35,384 bases of DNA. Source: a virus. This document shows, in pieces, positions 29,550-35,384 of this stretch. Positions within the stretch are counted from its first letter, which is position 1. The number at the start of each line of letters is the position of its first letter. The stretch covers positions 1-35,384 of IMG/VR virus record IMGVR_UViG_3300032893_000195; one strand, given 5' to 3'. The position numbers and the translations under genes are program-made. The notes under the pieces are model-generated. The model worked only from the letters and a program-made list of their open reading frames with translations, was not told where the DNA came from and ran no database searches.

Positions 29550-30190
29550 TTCACACCGTCGGCCGGCGGATTCTCGATATCGAGATGATCGCGAAAGGGA
29601 AGCATCTGCGGTTGCCTTAGCCATTTGTTATAGCGTCGAGCTGGGCCATGGGTGAAGTGGGTCACCGGAGCGAAGTTTTTCGGAGTGTTCGGCCGGAGAA
29701 ATTGCAGCGCGCGGATCTCACAATAGTCGCCGACGCGCACGAGATAGGAGTGCTCCAATTTCAAAAACGTGTAACCAGAAACCCACAGCGGGGCAAACCA
29801 GATCACTGTGCGCCTGGCGATATAAGCGGCATTCATGAGTAAGGGTCTCACGGTGGAAGGCCCGAGCTGTAAATAAGGCGGATACGGCGGATCCACGATC
29901 ACCACGTCGAAGCTTTTCGGCTTGAACGGGGGCAGGAAGGCGTCGCCGATCACGTCGGGCTCTGTAATGGGGTCCATGTCGAGCCGGATCCCGAATTTTG
30001 CCTTTCCGCCAAACAGGTGCAGAGTAGATCGGCCGGCGCACTGCTCGCGCAAAAAGCGCTCCACTTGGGGAGGGAATGACCATTTTTCGCCGCGCTTCTC
30101 CGAAAGATTGCCGCACCAAAAGAGATCGATGGGCTCTCGGGTCCTGCGCTTGGGGAAGTACGTTCCTGGCCGCACTGGCTTTTCTTTCAT
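29546..30190 (-). CDS. DNA methyltransferase-like protein (DPPY motif)
   Basis: ATG 30190 is preferred because it overlaps the stop of the Mom-like gene (ATGA); this gives 214 residues. The catalytic motif IV of amino-methyltransferases is present as VIVDPPYPPY (Asp100-Tyr103). A glycine-containing motif (LHLFGG, 57-62) followed by RLDMDP resembles the SAM-binding loop, though less canonical. The family methylates adenine or cytosine amino groups in DNA. It is small and has no obvious target-recognition domain. Its coupling to a Mom-like gene points to genome modification against restriction. Confidence 0.7.
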   Translation of the reverse strand: MKEKPVRPGTYFPKRRTREPIDLFWCGNLSEKRGEKWSFPPQVERFLREQCAGRSTLHLFGGKAKFGIRLDMDPITEPDVIGDAFLPPFKPKSFDVVIVDPPYPPYLQLGPSTVRPLLMNAAYIARRTVIWFAPLWVSGYTFLKLEHSYLVRVGDYCEIRALQFLRPNTPKNFAPVTHFTHGPARRYNKWLRQPQMLPFRDHLDIENPPADGVK

Positions 30191-30672
30191 GGGGTCCGCA
30201 CCCATCGAATCTTCGCGGTAACGTCACGCTTGGTGCGCTCGCGTCCTTTGTGGGTCTGAAACCCGTAATCGTGGCGCTTTCTTGTTTTCCCGAGAGGGCA
30301 CCATCCGTCGGCGTCGTAAATCGTTCCTTTATGGCCGACGCTAGGATCGGAATAGCTCAGCACGAGCCGAATGCCCGGATTCCAGATCCGGATATGCTTC
30401 CGAGCCATGGCGAGCGCCTGGCTTTCGACGCAGTGCTGCGTCTGGTCGACGAAAAAAACCCGGTAGAGTTGCAGCACAAGGTCGGGGTCGTACATTTCAT
30501 TTGCCTGAGGCCGTCCCCAGATGTGCGCGCCCACGAGTTCGCCGCGTTCGTAAAATTCCAAAATAAAACCAAAGCCCGGCGGAGCGCTTTGCAGGTAGTG
30601 GTGCGCAGCAACCCATGTTTTTGTTGCTCGGGCCTCTGCGGGTTGCGCTCTTCGCAATTGGAGCTGGTTCAT
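30187..30672 (-). CDS. Mom-like DNA-modification protein
   Basis: 161 residues. The N-terminal pattern AHHYLQSAPPGFGFILEFY, then ERGELVGAHIWGRP, then LVLQLYRVFFVDQ, and the later GHKGTIYDADGWCPLGK match the GNAT-like fold of phage Mom proteins. Mu Mom adds a carbamoylmethyl group to adenine N6, which blocks many restriction enzymes. The family identity is from memory and looks good; the chemistry here is inferred. The gene stands alone behind a 68-bp gap that carries the GGTGTTACACC palindrome and is coupled by ATGA to the DPPY methyltransferase, so it may be switched separately. Confidence 0.7.
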   Translation of the reverse strand: MNQLQLRRAQPAEARATKTWVAAHHYLQSAPPGFGFILEFYERGELVGAHIWGRPQANEMYDPDLVLQLYRVFFVDQTQHCVESQALAMARKHIRIWNPGIRLVLSYSDPSVGHKGTIYDADGWCPLGKTRKRHDYGFQTHKGRERTKRDVTAKIRWVRTP

Positions 30673-30714
30673 AAAGCACAGTTTTCGATACAGCCCGGAA
30701 TTTCAAAATCTGGC

Positions 30715-30725
30715 GGTGTTACACC
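30715..30725. promoter_or_regulatory. GGTGTTACACC palindrome upstream of the Mom-like gene
   Basis: An exact 11-bp palindrome with a single central base, equal to the core of the site at 7938-7950 read on the other strand. It lies 43 bp upstream of the Mom-like start, in the only gap of the right early block large enough for a promoter. A shared operator is the simplest reading. Confidence 0.6.
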
Positions 30726-30740
30726 CCTGTTTTCCACACC

Positions 30741-31337
30741 TCACGCACCGGGATTTTGTACCGCATTTTCTGCCCGTTTTAGAGCGCGCATCACGGAAGG
30801 ATGGGACAGTCCAAGCTGCTGCCCGATGGCTCTTAAACTCAATCCCTGTGCTCGCAATGCTAGGATCTCGTCGTCGGTGACGTAGGATTGCGGCCGGCCG
30901 AGTCGCACGCCACGGGCCCGGGCCTGGGCGATGCCGCTTTTAACTCTCTCCCGTATCAGTTCGCGCTCGAATTCGGCGATCGCTGCGATCACGGTGAAAA
31001 TTACCTTTCCGAGCGCCGTGCTGGTGTCGATTTGCTCGTGCACCGAAACAAACTGCACATTGAGCGCGCGAAATTCGTCGAGCGCGTGCAGCAGGTGTTG
31101 CGTCGACCTGGCGAAGCGATCGAAGCGATAGACCATTACAACATCGCACTTGCCGCGGCGCACGAGGGCCATCATTCGGCCGAGCTCTGGCCTCTGGGAT
31201 TTGGCGCCGCTCACGCCGTGATCGGTAAATACCTCCGGCGTCCAGTTTTTTCGCTGGCAGAGCTCGAGCATCTCGCGGAGCTGCATACCTTCGTTCTGCT
31301 CACCGGTGCTCACTCGGGCATAGAGGAAGGCGATCAC
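30741..31337 (-). CDS. Small serine recombinase (resolvase/invertase)
   Basis: 198 residues, with an ATGA overlap to the gene upstream. The catalytic domain opens with FLYARVSTGEQ (Ser10), followed by MALVRRGKCDVVMVYRFDRFAR and AAIAEFERELIRERVKSG. A C-terminal helix-turn-helix (LSLRAIGQQLGLSHPSVMRAL) binds DNA. This is the standard size and plan of Tn3-resolvase/Gin-type enzymes, which make staggered cuts through Ser and rotate strands. In a circular genome it could resolve dimers or invert a segment; it is too short for a large serine integrase. No crossover site was identified. Confidence 0.9.
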   Translation of the reverse strand: MIAFLYARVSTGEQNEGMQLREMLELCQRKNWTPEVFTDHGVSGAKSQRPELGRMMALVRRGKCDVVMVYRFDRFARSTQHLLHALDEFRALNVQFVSVHEQIDTSTALGKVIFTVIAAIAEFERELIRERVKSGIAQARARGVRLGRPQSYVTDDEILALRAQGLSLRAIGQQLGLSHPSVMRALKRAENAVQNPGA

Positions 31338-31519
31338 GGTTGCACTCCGCGGCCGCGCTTAAATCGCAGCTCTCCGCAACGTTTACAGACGTCGGTGCGC
31401 TGGCGCGTGGTGTCCCAGTCGTGAAAAAGAAAAAGGCAGTGCATATACCACGCCCACATGACGACGATGCTTAGCGTGGTAATCAACAAAACTCCTAGCA
31501 AAAATTGCGTCGCGCTCAT
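31334..31519 (-). CDS. Small membrane protein with zinc-knuckle tail
   Basis: 61 residues, with ATGA overlaps on both sides. One N-terminal membrane helix (QFLLGVLLITTLSIVVMWAW) is followed by HCLFLFHDWDTTRQ and VCKRCGELRF. The CxxC plus His-containing context resembles small phage proteins that carry a WxxC...CxxCG zinc motif. It would sit in the inner membrane with its metal site exposed. Function unknown. Confidence 0.6.
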   Translation of the reverse strand: MSATQFLLGVLLITTLSIVVMWAWYMHCLFLFHDWDTTRQRTDVCKRCGELRFKRGRGVQP

Positions 31520-31743
31520 GATTGCACCTCGTCGGCGCCGGGATCCGCGGCCGTGAGCAGCTCTGCACGGTCCTCCGGCGTGCCCACGGCCGCGACGGTG
31601 GTTAGCAGAATTTCCACCACCTCGGCGCCGGTAAAAGTTTTGTCGGCGCTGCTTTGGAAGAGCAGCGCGAGGCGAGTTAACACGTTGCGGGTGGCGAGGC
31701 GGGCGTAACGCGCGGAGTTTTCCGTCTTGCGGGGTAGGCTCAT
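31516..31743 (-). CDS. Small helical protein
   Basis: 75 residues with ATGA overlaps on both sides. Two helices (ARYARLATRNVLTRLALLFQ; GAEVVEILLTTVAAVGTPED) and an acidic end. No motif, membrane helix or metal site. The coupling alone supports it. Confidence 0.55.
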   Translation of the reverse strand: MSLPRKTENSARYARLATRNVLTRLALLFQSSADKTFTGAEVVEILLTTVAAVGTPEDRAELLTAADPGADEVQS

Positions 31744-32510
31744 GATTGCACCTTGCCGGCATCGGGATCCACGGCCGCGGCCGCCGGCCTGGGGTCGGGG
31801 AGGATCGCGTCTTGTCCGAGCAGTTTTTTGCGACGCTTGGCGGCGCGGGTGCGCACGCGCTCCTCGGTGGTGCTCTCGTCGTTCCTGCGAGTGATTTCCA
31901 CTACGACGGTTGCAGAATTTGCGGCTTTCGTTTCAGGATCTGGGGCTTTTGTTGCAGCAGATGCAGGAGTTGTTTCGCCCATGCCCGGAAATACCAGATT
32001 GCCGGCGTGCTTCAGGAGTACTTCGGCGAATGCTTCCAGGTCTTTCTTGTAGCAGCCATGGCGCTCGACGATGCAGCGGAATTCCTCGATATCGTGCTTG
32101 CGCATGCGCCACACGGCGCGGCCTTTTTCATCGTTGGCAGGGGCGAACCATTTATCGAGCGCGCGGGTTGCGTGGCACAACTCGTGATCGAGTAGAGCAA
32201 GGCGCTTTTCGAGCGTGAACGCCGTATCCTGAAAAACTTCTTTGTTTAAGAGGATGACAAAATCCCAATTCACTAGCTCACGCTGTAGGTCGGACGCCTT
32301 CATGCACTTGCCGAGCATGAGATGCCCGTCTTTGTCGCTCTTCAGTCCCTTGCGCCATGCGAGCGCGATCTTGGCGCCGTCGAGATCGGGGTGCCACTTG
32401 TCGCGAACCTGGCGAAGCAGCCTGTAGGCTTCGGGCTCGTGACCGTTGTCCATAGGCGGGATCAGCGAGAAAGAGATTTTCTTGGGCTTGGGGGGCTTGG
32501 GAGTTTTCAT
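31740..32510 (-). CDS. Phage-type putative metallopeptidase
   Basis: 256 residues. The zinc motif HExxH is present as HELCH (109-113) in ALLDHELCHATRALDKW, preceded by WDFVILLNKEVFQ and followed by HDIEEFRCIVERHGCY, whose acidic residues could supply the third ligand. This matches a putative metallopeptidase domain (Pfam PhageMetallopep, as I recall it) seen in early regions of many phages. Substrate unknown; host-protein cleavage or a non-proteolytic DNA-associated role are possible. From about residue 165 the C-terminal tail is Ala/Glu/Arg-rich and probably disordered. Confidence 0.75.
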   Translation of the reverse strand: MKTPKPPKPKKISFSLIPPMDNGHEPEAYRLLRQVRDKWHPDLDGAKIALAWRKGLKSDKDGHLMLGKCMKASDLQRELVNWDFVILLNKEVFQDTAFTLEKRLALLDHELCHATRALDKWFAPANDEKGRAVWRMRKHDIEEFRCIVERHGCYKKDLEAFAEVLLKHAGNLVFPGMGETTPASAATKAPDPETKAANSATVVVEITRRNDESTTEERVRTRAAKRRKKLLGQDAILPDPRPAAAAVDPDAGKVQS

Positions 32511-32776
32511 CTTGGAATACGCGCCTTTCCGCGCTCATCGGCTTGCGCTTCGATTAGGCGAATTGCTTCTTTGATCGAAATCATCCAGTCGCCGTTTCCG
32601 AGTAGGCCGTACGATGGCAACTGGCGCAACGCTGCGGAAAGTTTGTAATCCCGCTCATCCCAGCCGTATGGGCGATGGGCGATTTCGAGCCAACGGGGCG
32701 GGCTTGTTCGTTTGGGGGTGTCGTCAGAAAGCAAGCAGGGATTGTGGCAACTCGGCTTGCAAATGTGCTCGCTCAT
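32507..32776 (-). CDS. Small hypothetical protein with Cys/His start
   Basis: 89 residues from ATG 32776 (ATGA overlap). CKPSCHNPCLLSDD near the N-terminus may bind metal. The rest reads RWLEIAHRPYGWDERDYKL, then ALRQLPSYGLLGNGDWMISI, then a helix (EAIRLIEAQADERGKA). No family recognised; both neighbours are coupled to it. Confidence 0.55.
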   Translation of the reverse strand: MSEHICKPSCHNPCLLSDDTPKRTSPPRWLEIAHRPYGWDERDYKLSAALRQLPSYGLLGNGDWMISIKEAIRLIEAQADERGKARIPR

Positions 32777-33162
32777 GCGGCTCCTTTCGTCCACTGCGGT
32801 CCTGGGTGCCGTTTTCGGTGGCACGAGAAGCAGCTCCAAATCACGTTGGTGAGCACATCACCCGGTCCGGCAGCACCGTGGATTACGTGTGACATTTCGC
32901 CGTGCTTCCAACCGTCCCATGGGGCGAACCGTCCACAGATCCCCTTGGATCCGGTTGCATCGGGGGCCTCGCACAAACCAGATGCGCGACGGTAGACGGC
33001 GCGGCGTAATGCGGTCATGTCGGCGCCGCTGAGAATCACGCGGCCGGAGCGCCACAATTTACGGCTTCGTGAATCTTTGAATCCGTGCTCGCGCATCTGC
33101 TCGGGCGTGGAGCGCTCGCGGGATCGCGGGCGGAGCGGGGAGCGGCGCATTTTCTGACTCAT
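32773..33162 (-). CDS. HNH endonuclease (3 of 3)
   Basis: 129 residues from ATG 33162 (ATGA overlap). After an Arg-rich N-terminus (RRSPLRPRSRERS) come ALRRAVYRRASGLCEAP, then GEMSHVIHGAAGPGDVL, then SCFSCHRKRHPG. The SHV.H segment and the final CxxCH complete an HNH metal centre with zinc ligands. It is the third nuclease of this class here; the sequences are only distantly alike. Roles could include recombination, host-DNA degradation or homing. Confidence 0.75.
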   Translation of the reverse strand: MSQKMRRSPLRPRSRERSTPEQMREHGFKDSRSRKLWRSGRVILSGADMTALRRAVYRRASGLCEAPDATGSKGICGRFAPWDGWKHGEMSHVIHGAAGPGDVLTNVIWSCFSCHRKRHPGPQWTKGAA

Positions 33163-33341
33163 GCGGTGAGATCCTCCCGGCGATACTCGCGAGTCTGGGC
33201 AAGCTTGCGCACGTCCTGCTCGGCGCGGATCTCGGCCACGTCGCGCGTTAGATTGCCTTGAAATTCCATGATGGCGGCGCGCTCTTCGAAGAGCTCGAGC
33301 CATTCGCGCGGCCATCGGTCTCGACGGATTGGGAGATTCAT
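33159..33341 (-). CDS. Small charged helical protein
   Basis: 60 residues coupled by ATGA on both sides. One basic-acidic helical run (WPREWLELFEERAAIMEFQ; VAEIRAEQDVRKLAQTREY). No motif. Possibly a partner of the J-domain protein to which it is coupled. Confidence 0.5.
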   Translation of the reverse strand: MNLPIRRDRWPREWLELFEERAAIMEFQGNLTRDVAEIRAEQDVRKLAQTREYRREDLTA

Positions 33342-33952
33342 GCGCTCAGCTCCATGCGGGCCGCATCGCGGGCCGCGGTGATCTGCTCGAATTTCTCGCG
33401 GTCTCCGCCCTGGTCGGGGTGGTGCACTTTGGCGAGATTACGGAAACGGGATTCGACGAGCTCGAGCGTGGGCGTGCCGTCAATGCCGAGCACTTCGCGC
33501 CACGATTGCGAAGCTTTTTCGGGCAGGGCAGCAAACCCTAGGAATGCGCGATCGAGAATCTGCGCACCTCCGTGCCGCTCGATTGCGCGCATGGCCTCGA
33601 GCGTCGCGGCGATCGCGGCGAGATTGTCGGCCACGCGGTTATAGCGGTCGATCGCCATGCATCGAAGTGGCTGGCCTTCTTTCCAATTGCGGTGACGCCA
33701 ATAGACGGCGGCGCCGGGATCCGCCGGCTCTTTGTCGCTGCGTGGCAATCCGTCGAGGCGGAGCGGCACATTTGTCGAGATGATCACCTCCCAGTCGTGC
33801 ACGCCCATGAGCTCGAGCTCGCGCAGCAAGCGCTGCACCGCATCGTGCACTGAGAGGCGGGTGCCATAGGTTTTGAAATGCGCAGAGGCGCGCGAGGTAC
33901 TGCGCTTCCATCCTGCTGGCCACGACAGCGGGTAAGCTTTACGCTCGGTCAT
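33338..33952 (-). CDS. J-domain (DnaJ-like) phage protein
   Basis: 204 residues from ATG 33952 (ATGA overlap). The C-terminal 60 residues are a J domain: SWREVLGIDGTPTLELVE, then FRNLAKVHHPDQGG with the essential HPD tripeptide. The N-terminal part (YPLSWPAGWKRSTSR; VIISTNVPLRLDGLPRSD; PGAAVYWRH; AFLGFAALPEKA) matches a fusion I recall from phage early regions. J domains stimulate Hsp70/DnaK ATPase, so the protein may recruit host DnaK to a viral replication or assembly complex. The fused domain has no known activity. Confidence 0.8.
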   Translation of the reverse strand: MTERKAYPLSWPAGWKRSTSRASAHFKTYGTRLSVHDAVQRLLRELELMGVHDWEVIISTNVPLRLDGLPRSDKEPADPGAAVYWRHRNWKEGQPLRCMAIDRYNRVADNLAAIAATLEAMRAIERHGGAQILDRAFLGFAALPEKASQSWREVLGIDGTPTLELVESRFRNLAKVHHPDQGGDREKFEQITAARDAARMELSA

Positions 33953-34869
33953 GCCGGCACCTCGAGGGCAGGGAATTCGCGCACGCGCAGGTGCGCGGGC
34001 CATTCGGCCGGATCTCCGCCTTTGCGATCTTTGGGTTTGTGGTGTCCGCAAAAATGCGTGCTTTGGTCCGCGCAATCCTGACAGAATGAATTGCTGCCGA
34101 GCTGCTTCATAAAGAACGGCACGCCGGCTCTCCGGCACTGAGCGAGCAAACTTTCCGCCCACGCGAGATTAAACGGCCGCGCGCCTGGTCCGGATTCACC
34201 GCCACAGATGACCCAATCGACGCCGGAAATCGCTTCGTAATGTCCGAACGGAACGCGGCTCGCGAGTGCGTTATAGCGATAGCCTCCGCCTCCGTCGAGC
34301 GAAATCAAGTTAATGTTTTCTAGTTGTGGCTCGACGCTCAGGAAGCCCACGGCGTAGCGTGTTCGCAGTAATTGCGTAATGCGCTCCTCGGCGCGAGGCT
34401 GATTTTCGACGGATACCCCAAACCACATATGCTGGCCGAATTCCACACCCCAATGCGCTTGCGCATTGTTCACGATCACGCGCATGCGCTCGGCGCGCTT
34501 AGTGAGGAATTGAAACGTGTGCCGCGGTGTTTTCATGGCGACGCGCAGCACCTCGGCAATGAATCCGACCGGGATCTGCTCGTGAAAGAGATCGAACATA
34601 TCGCCGACAAAGATCCGCGAGGGCTTTTTGAGGTTCACGGGCTCGGCGAGGATCCGATCGTCAAGGAAAAATTCGTGCAGCTCGAGATTCGGCACGGTGT
34701 ACTCGAGCCCAGTGCCGAACCGCTTGTTAATGGTCGACGCATAGCAGTGCGTGCAACCCGGCGAGATCCGCGTGCAGAACGTGCCGGAGCGCCGGCCGGG
34801 CTGCCCGATGCGTCGGGCCCGGACGGGGTTCCAAGTGTAGTCACACCATTCAATTGTGGTTTTGTTCAT
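33949..34869 (-). CDS. Gp37/Gp68-like protein (DUF5131, radical-SAM-like)
   Basis: 306 residues from ATG 34869; upstream extension is unneeded. The family marks are WCDYTWNPV near the start, a Cys cluster at 32, 39 and 42 (C-x6-C-x2-CYA), FVGDMFDLFHE, FQFLTKRAERM, WFGVSVENQ, LSVEPQLENI and WVICGGESGPGARPF. These proteins, common in mycobacteriophages and others, look like iron-sulfur radical-SAM enzymes but have no proven substrate. Its coupling to the split methyltransferase gene and the nearby Mom-like gene suggests DNA modification. A C-terminal CQDCADQSTHFCGHH may be a second metal site. Confidence 0.85.
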   Translation of the reverse strand: MNKTTIEWCDYTWNPVRARRIGQPGRRSGTFCTRISPGCTHCYASTINKRFGTGLEYTVPNLELHEFFLDDRILAEPVNLKKPSRIFVGDMFDLFHEQIPVGFIAEVLRVAMKTPRHTFQFLTKRAERMRVIVNNAQAHWGVEFGQHMWFGVSVENQPRAEERITQLLRTRYAVGFLSVEPQLENINLISLDGGGGYRYNALASRVPFGHYEAISGVDWVICGGESGPGARPFNLAWAESLLAQCRRAGVPFFMKQLGSNSFCQDCADQSTHFCGHHKPKDRKGGDPAEWPAHLRVREFPALEVPA

Positions 34870-35010
34870 AAAGTGGCGCTCCTGCAGAGCTGACTCGCTT
34901 CGCGGGCCGGCATTTCCAAAAGTCGCTCGGCATAGTCGGCGACACACGCGGCCAGTTCTCGCGGAATGGTTGCTGATTTTGCTTTCTGGGTTTCAATTCT
35001 TCGCCGGCTT
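34866..35010 (-). pseudogene. Out-of-frame 3' end of the C5-methyltransferase-like gene
   Basis: Past the methyltransferase stop, the +1 frame reads ETQKAKSATIPRELAACVADY, then AERLLEMPAREASQL. In my memory of this enzyme family the chain ends with a segment of the form R/K-A-x-IPxxLA, which matches here and is missing from the in-frame product. The frame ends in TTATGA, overlapping the start of the DUF5131 gene, as normal gene ends do in this genome. An A5 run on the coding strand (35009-35013) lies in the overlap, so a one-base change or programmed +1 slip there would join the parts into about 212 residues. Confidence 0.6.
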
Positions 35011-35384
35011 TTTCGAGGATCCCGTTTGCAGGATCTGGGCGCGAGTCCATCGCCCGAAACCTTTCGTAATTCCTTGCGGCATGAGCGTCGGCACGCCACT
35101 ACCCCAAAGCGAAAACGGGCCGCAACGCATCACTGCACGGCCGACGAATTTTTCGGCTGCTCTGACGTTTTCCATCACATAGAGAATGCCTGATTCCACA
35201 AATAAGGCCCGGGCGTGTTCGAAAAGCTGAATTCCTTCTGTGGGGTGGGCGGGTTGCGGGTGAAAATGGCGCATTCCCCATACTGCAAACTTTTCGCACG
35301 GACTTGAGGCGCAACCGAAATCAAACCGTGGCGCACCGCTACGCCGGCAGATTTCGGCAAGGGATGAGATCGCAAGGACGTTTG
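34993..35384 (-). CDS. C5 cytosine methyltransferase-like protein, 3' part (from the circular join)
   Basis: This continues the gene that starts at 266; in the circular molecule the product is 176 residues. Visible here are motif IV (SSPCEKFA), YVMENVR with the motif VI ENV (118-120), and GPFSLWGSGVPTLMPQG, a segment I recall from short phage cytosine-methylase-like proteins. The chain then runs out through RWTRAQILQTGSSKK to a TGA at 34993-34995. The loss of the usual IP-x-x-LA end, found in another frame just downstream, indicates a frameshift. The coding strand is the lower one throughout. Confidence 0.7.
   Translation of the reverse strand, partial: NVLAISSLAEICRRSGAPRFDFGCASSPCEKFAVWGMRHFHPQPAHPTEGIQLFEHARALFVESGILYVMENVRAAEKFVGRAVMRCGPFSLWGSGVPTLMPQGITKGFGRWTRAQILQTGSSKKPAKN
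35258..35384. repeat. Right copy of the 127-bp terminal direct repeat (assembly overlap)
   Basis: Identical to 1-127. With it removed, the ends join seamlessly inside the methyltransferase-like reading frame. Confidence 0.95.

Noticed and set aside
30741-31337. Integrase indicating a temperate virus
   Set aside because: At 198 residues it is a resolvase/invertase-size serine recombinase without the large C-terminal domains of serine integrases; no attachment site was seen.
1-35384. CRISPR array, insertion sequence or rRNA gene
   Set aside because: No regularly spaced repeats, transposase with terminal inverted repeats or rRNA-like sequence was noticed on either strand.

Overview
The window is 35,384 bp, but its first 127 bases are repeated exactly as its last 127 (1-127 = 35258-35384). 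It is therefore best read as one complete circular genome of about 35,257 bp whose assembly overlap was left on both ends. A cytosine-methyltransferase-like gene runs through the join. The genome is GC-rich and very dense. Most neighbouring genes are chained by ATGA or GTGA stop/start overlaps, and no gap exceeds 300 bp. I read it as a virus of a Gram-negative soil-type bacterium. An Acidobacteriota host is my inference from Sec-exported fibre proteins with acidobacterial-looking 'GTVTDPNG' domains; nothing in the sequence proves it.

Layout. A leftward (minus-strand) early block runs from about 7882 down through 1, across the join, and from 35257 down to 27931. It encodes a possible single-strand-annealing protein, an OB-like protein, three HNH endonucleases, a J-domain protein, a phage-type metallopeptidase, a small serine recombinase and several zinc-ribbon and one-helix membrane proteins. 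It also holds a DNA-modification set: a Mom-like protein, a DPPY methyltransferase, a C5-methyltransferase-like protein with an apparent frameshift, and a DUF5131 (Gp37/Gp68) protein. A HerA/FtsK-type ATPase lies near its distal end. A rightward (plus-strand) late block, 7985-27934, encodes the structural proteins. They are, in order: a transglutaminase-like protein and four further proteins with a single C-terminal membrane helix, a possible core protein, a capsid-like block of jelly-roll-like beta proteins (14900-17830), secreted fibre or spike proteins, a lipoprotein, a lytic-transglycosylase-like protein with a membrane anchor, two paralogous fibres (398 and 1260 residues) and a secreted esterase.

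Synthesis. I found no large terminase, portal, tape measure, tail tube, sheath or baseplate protein, although the genome appears complete. A HerA/FtsK ATPase, small beta-rich capsid candidates and a row of membrane-anchored proteins suggest a tailless, membrane-containing virus. At 35 kb it is larger than the classical members of that kind that I know. The early block carries accessory genes typical of tailed phages. Fibre, spike and esterase proteins carry Sec signal peptides, which is hard to reconcile with ordinary cytoplasmic assembly.

Regulation. The divergent region 7883-7984 has three palindromes built on a TGGTGT half-site. The core GGTGTWACACC recurs once more, just upstream of the Mom-like gene at 30715-30725, which suggests one regulator acting at both places. 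Hairpins lie between capsid genes, and a 20-bp leader is repeated before two late genes. All family names below rest on motifs and memory; no database search was run.
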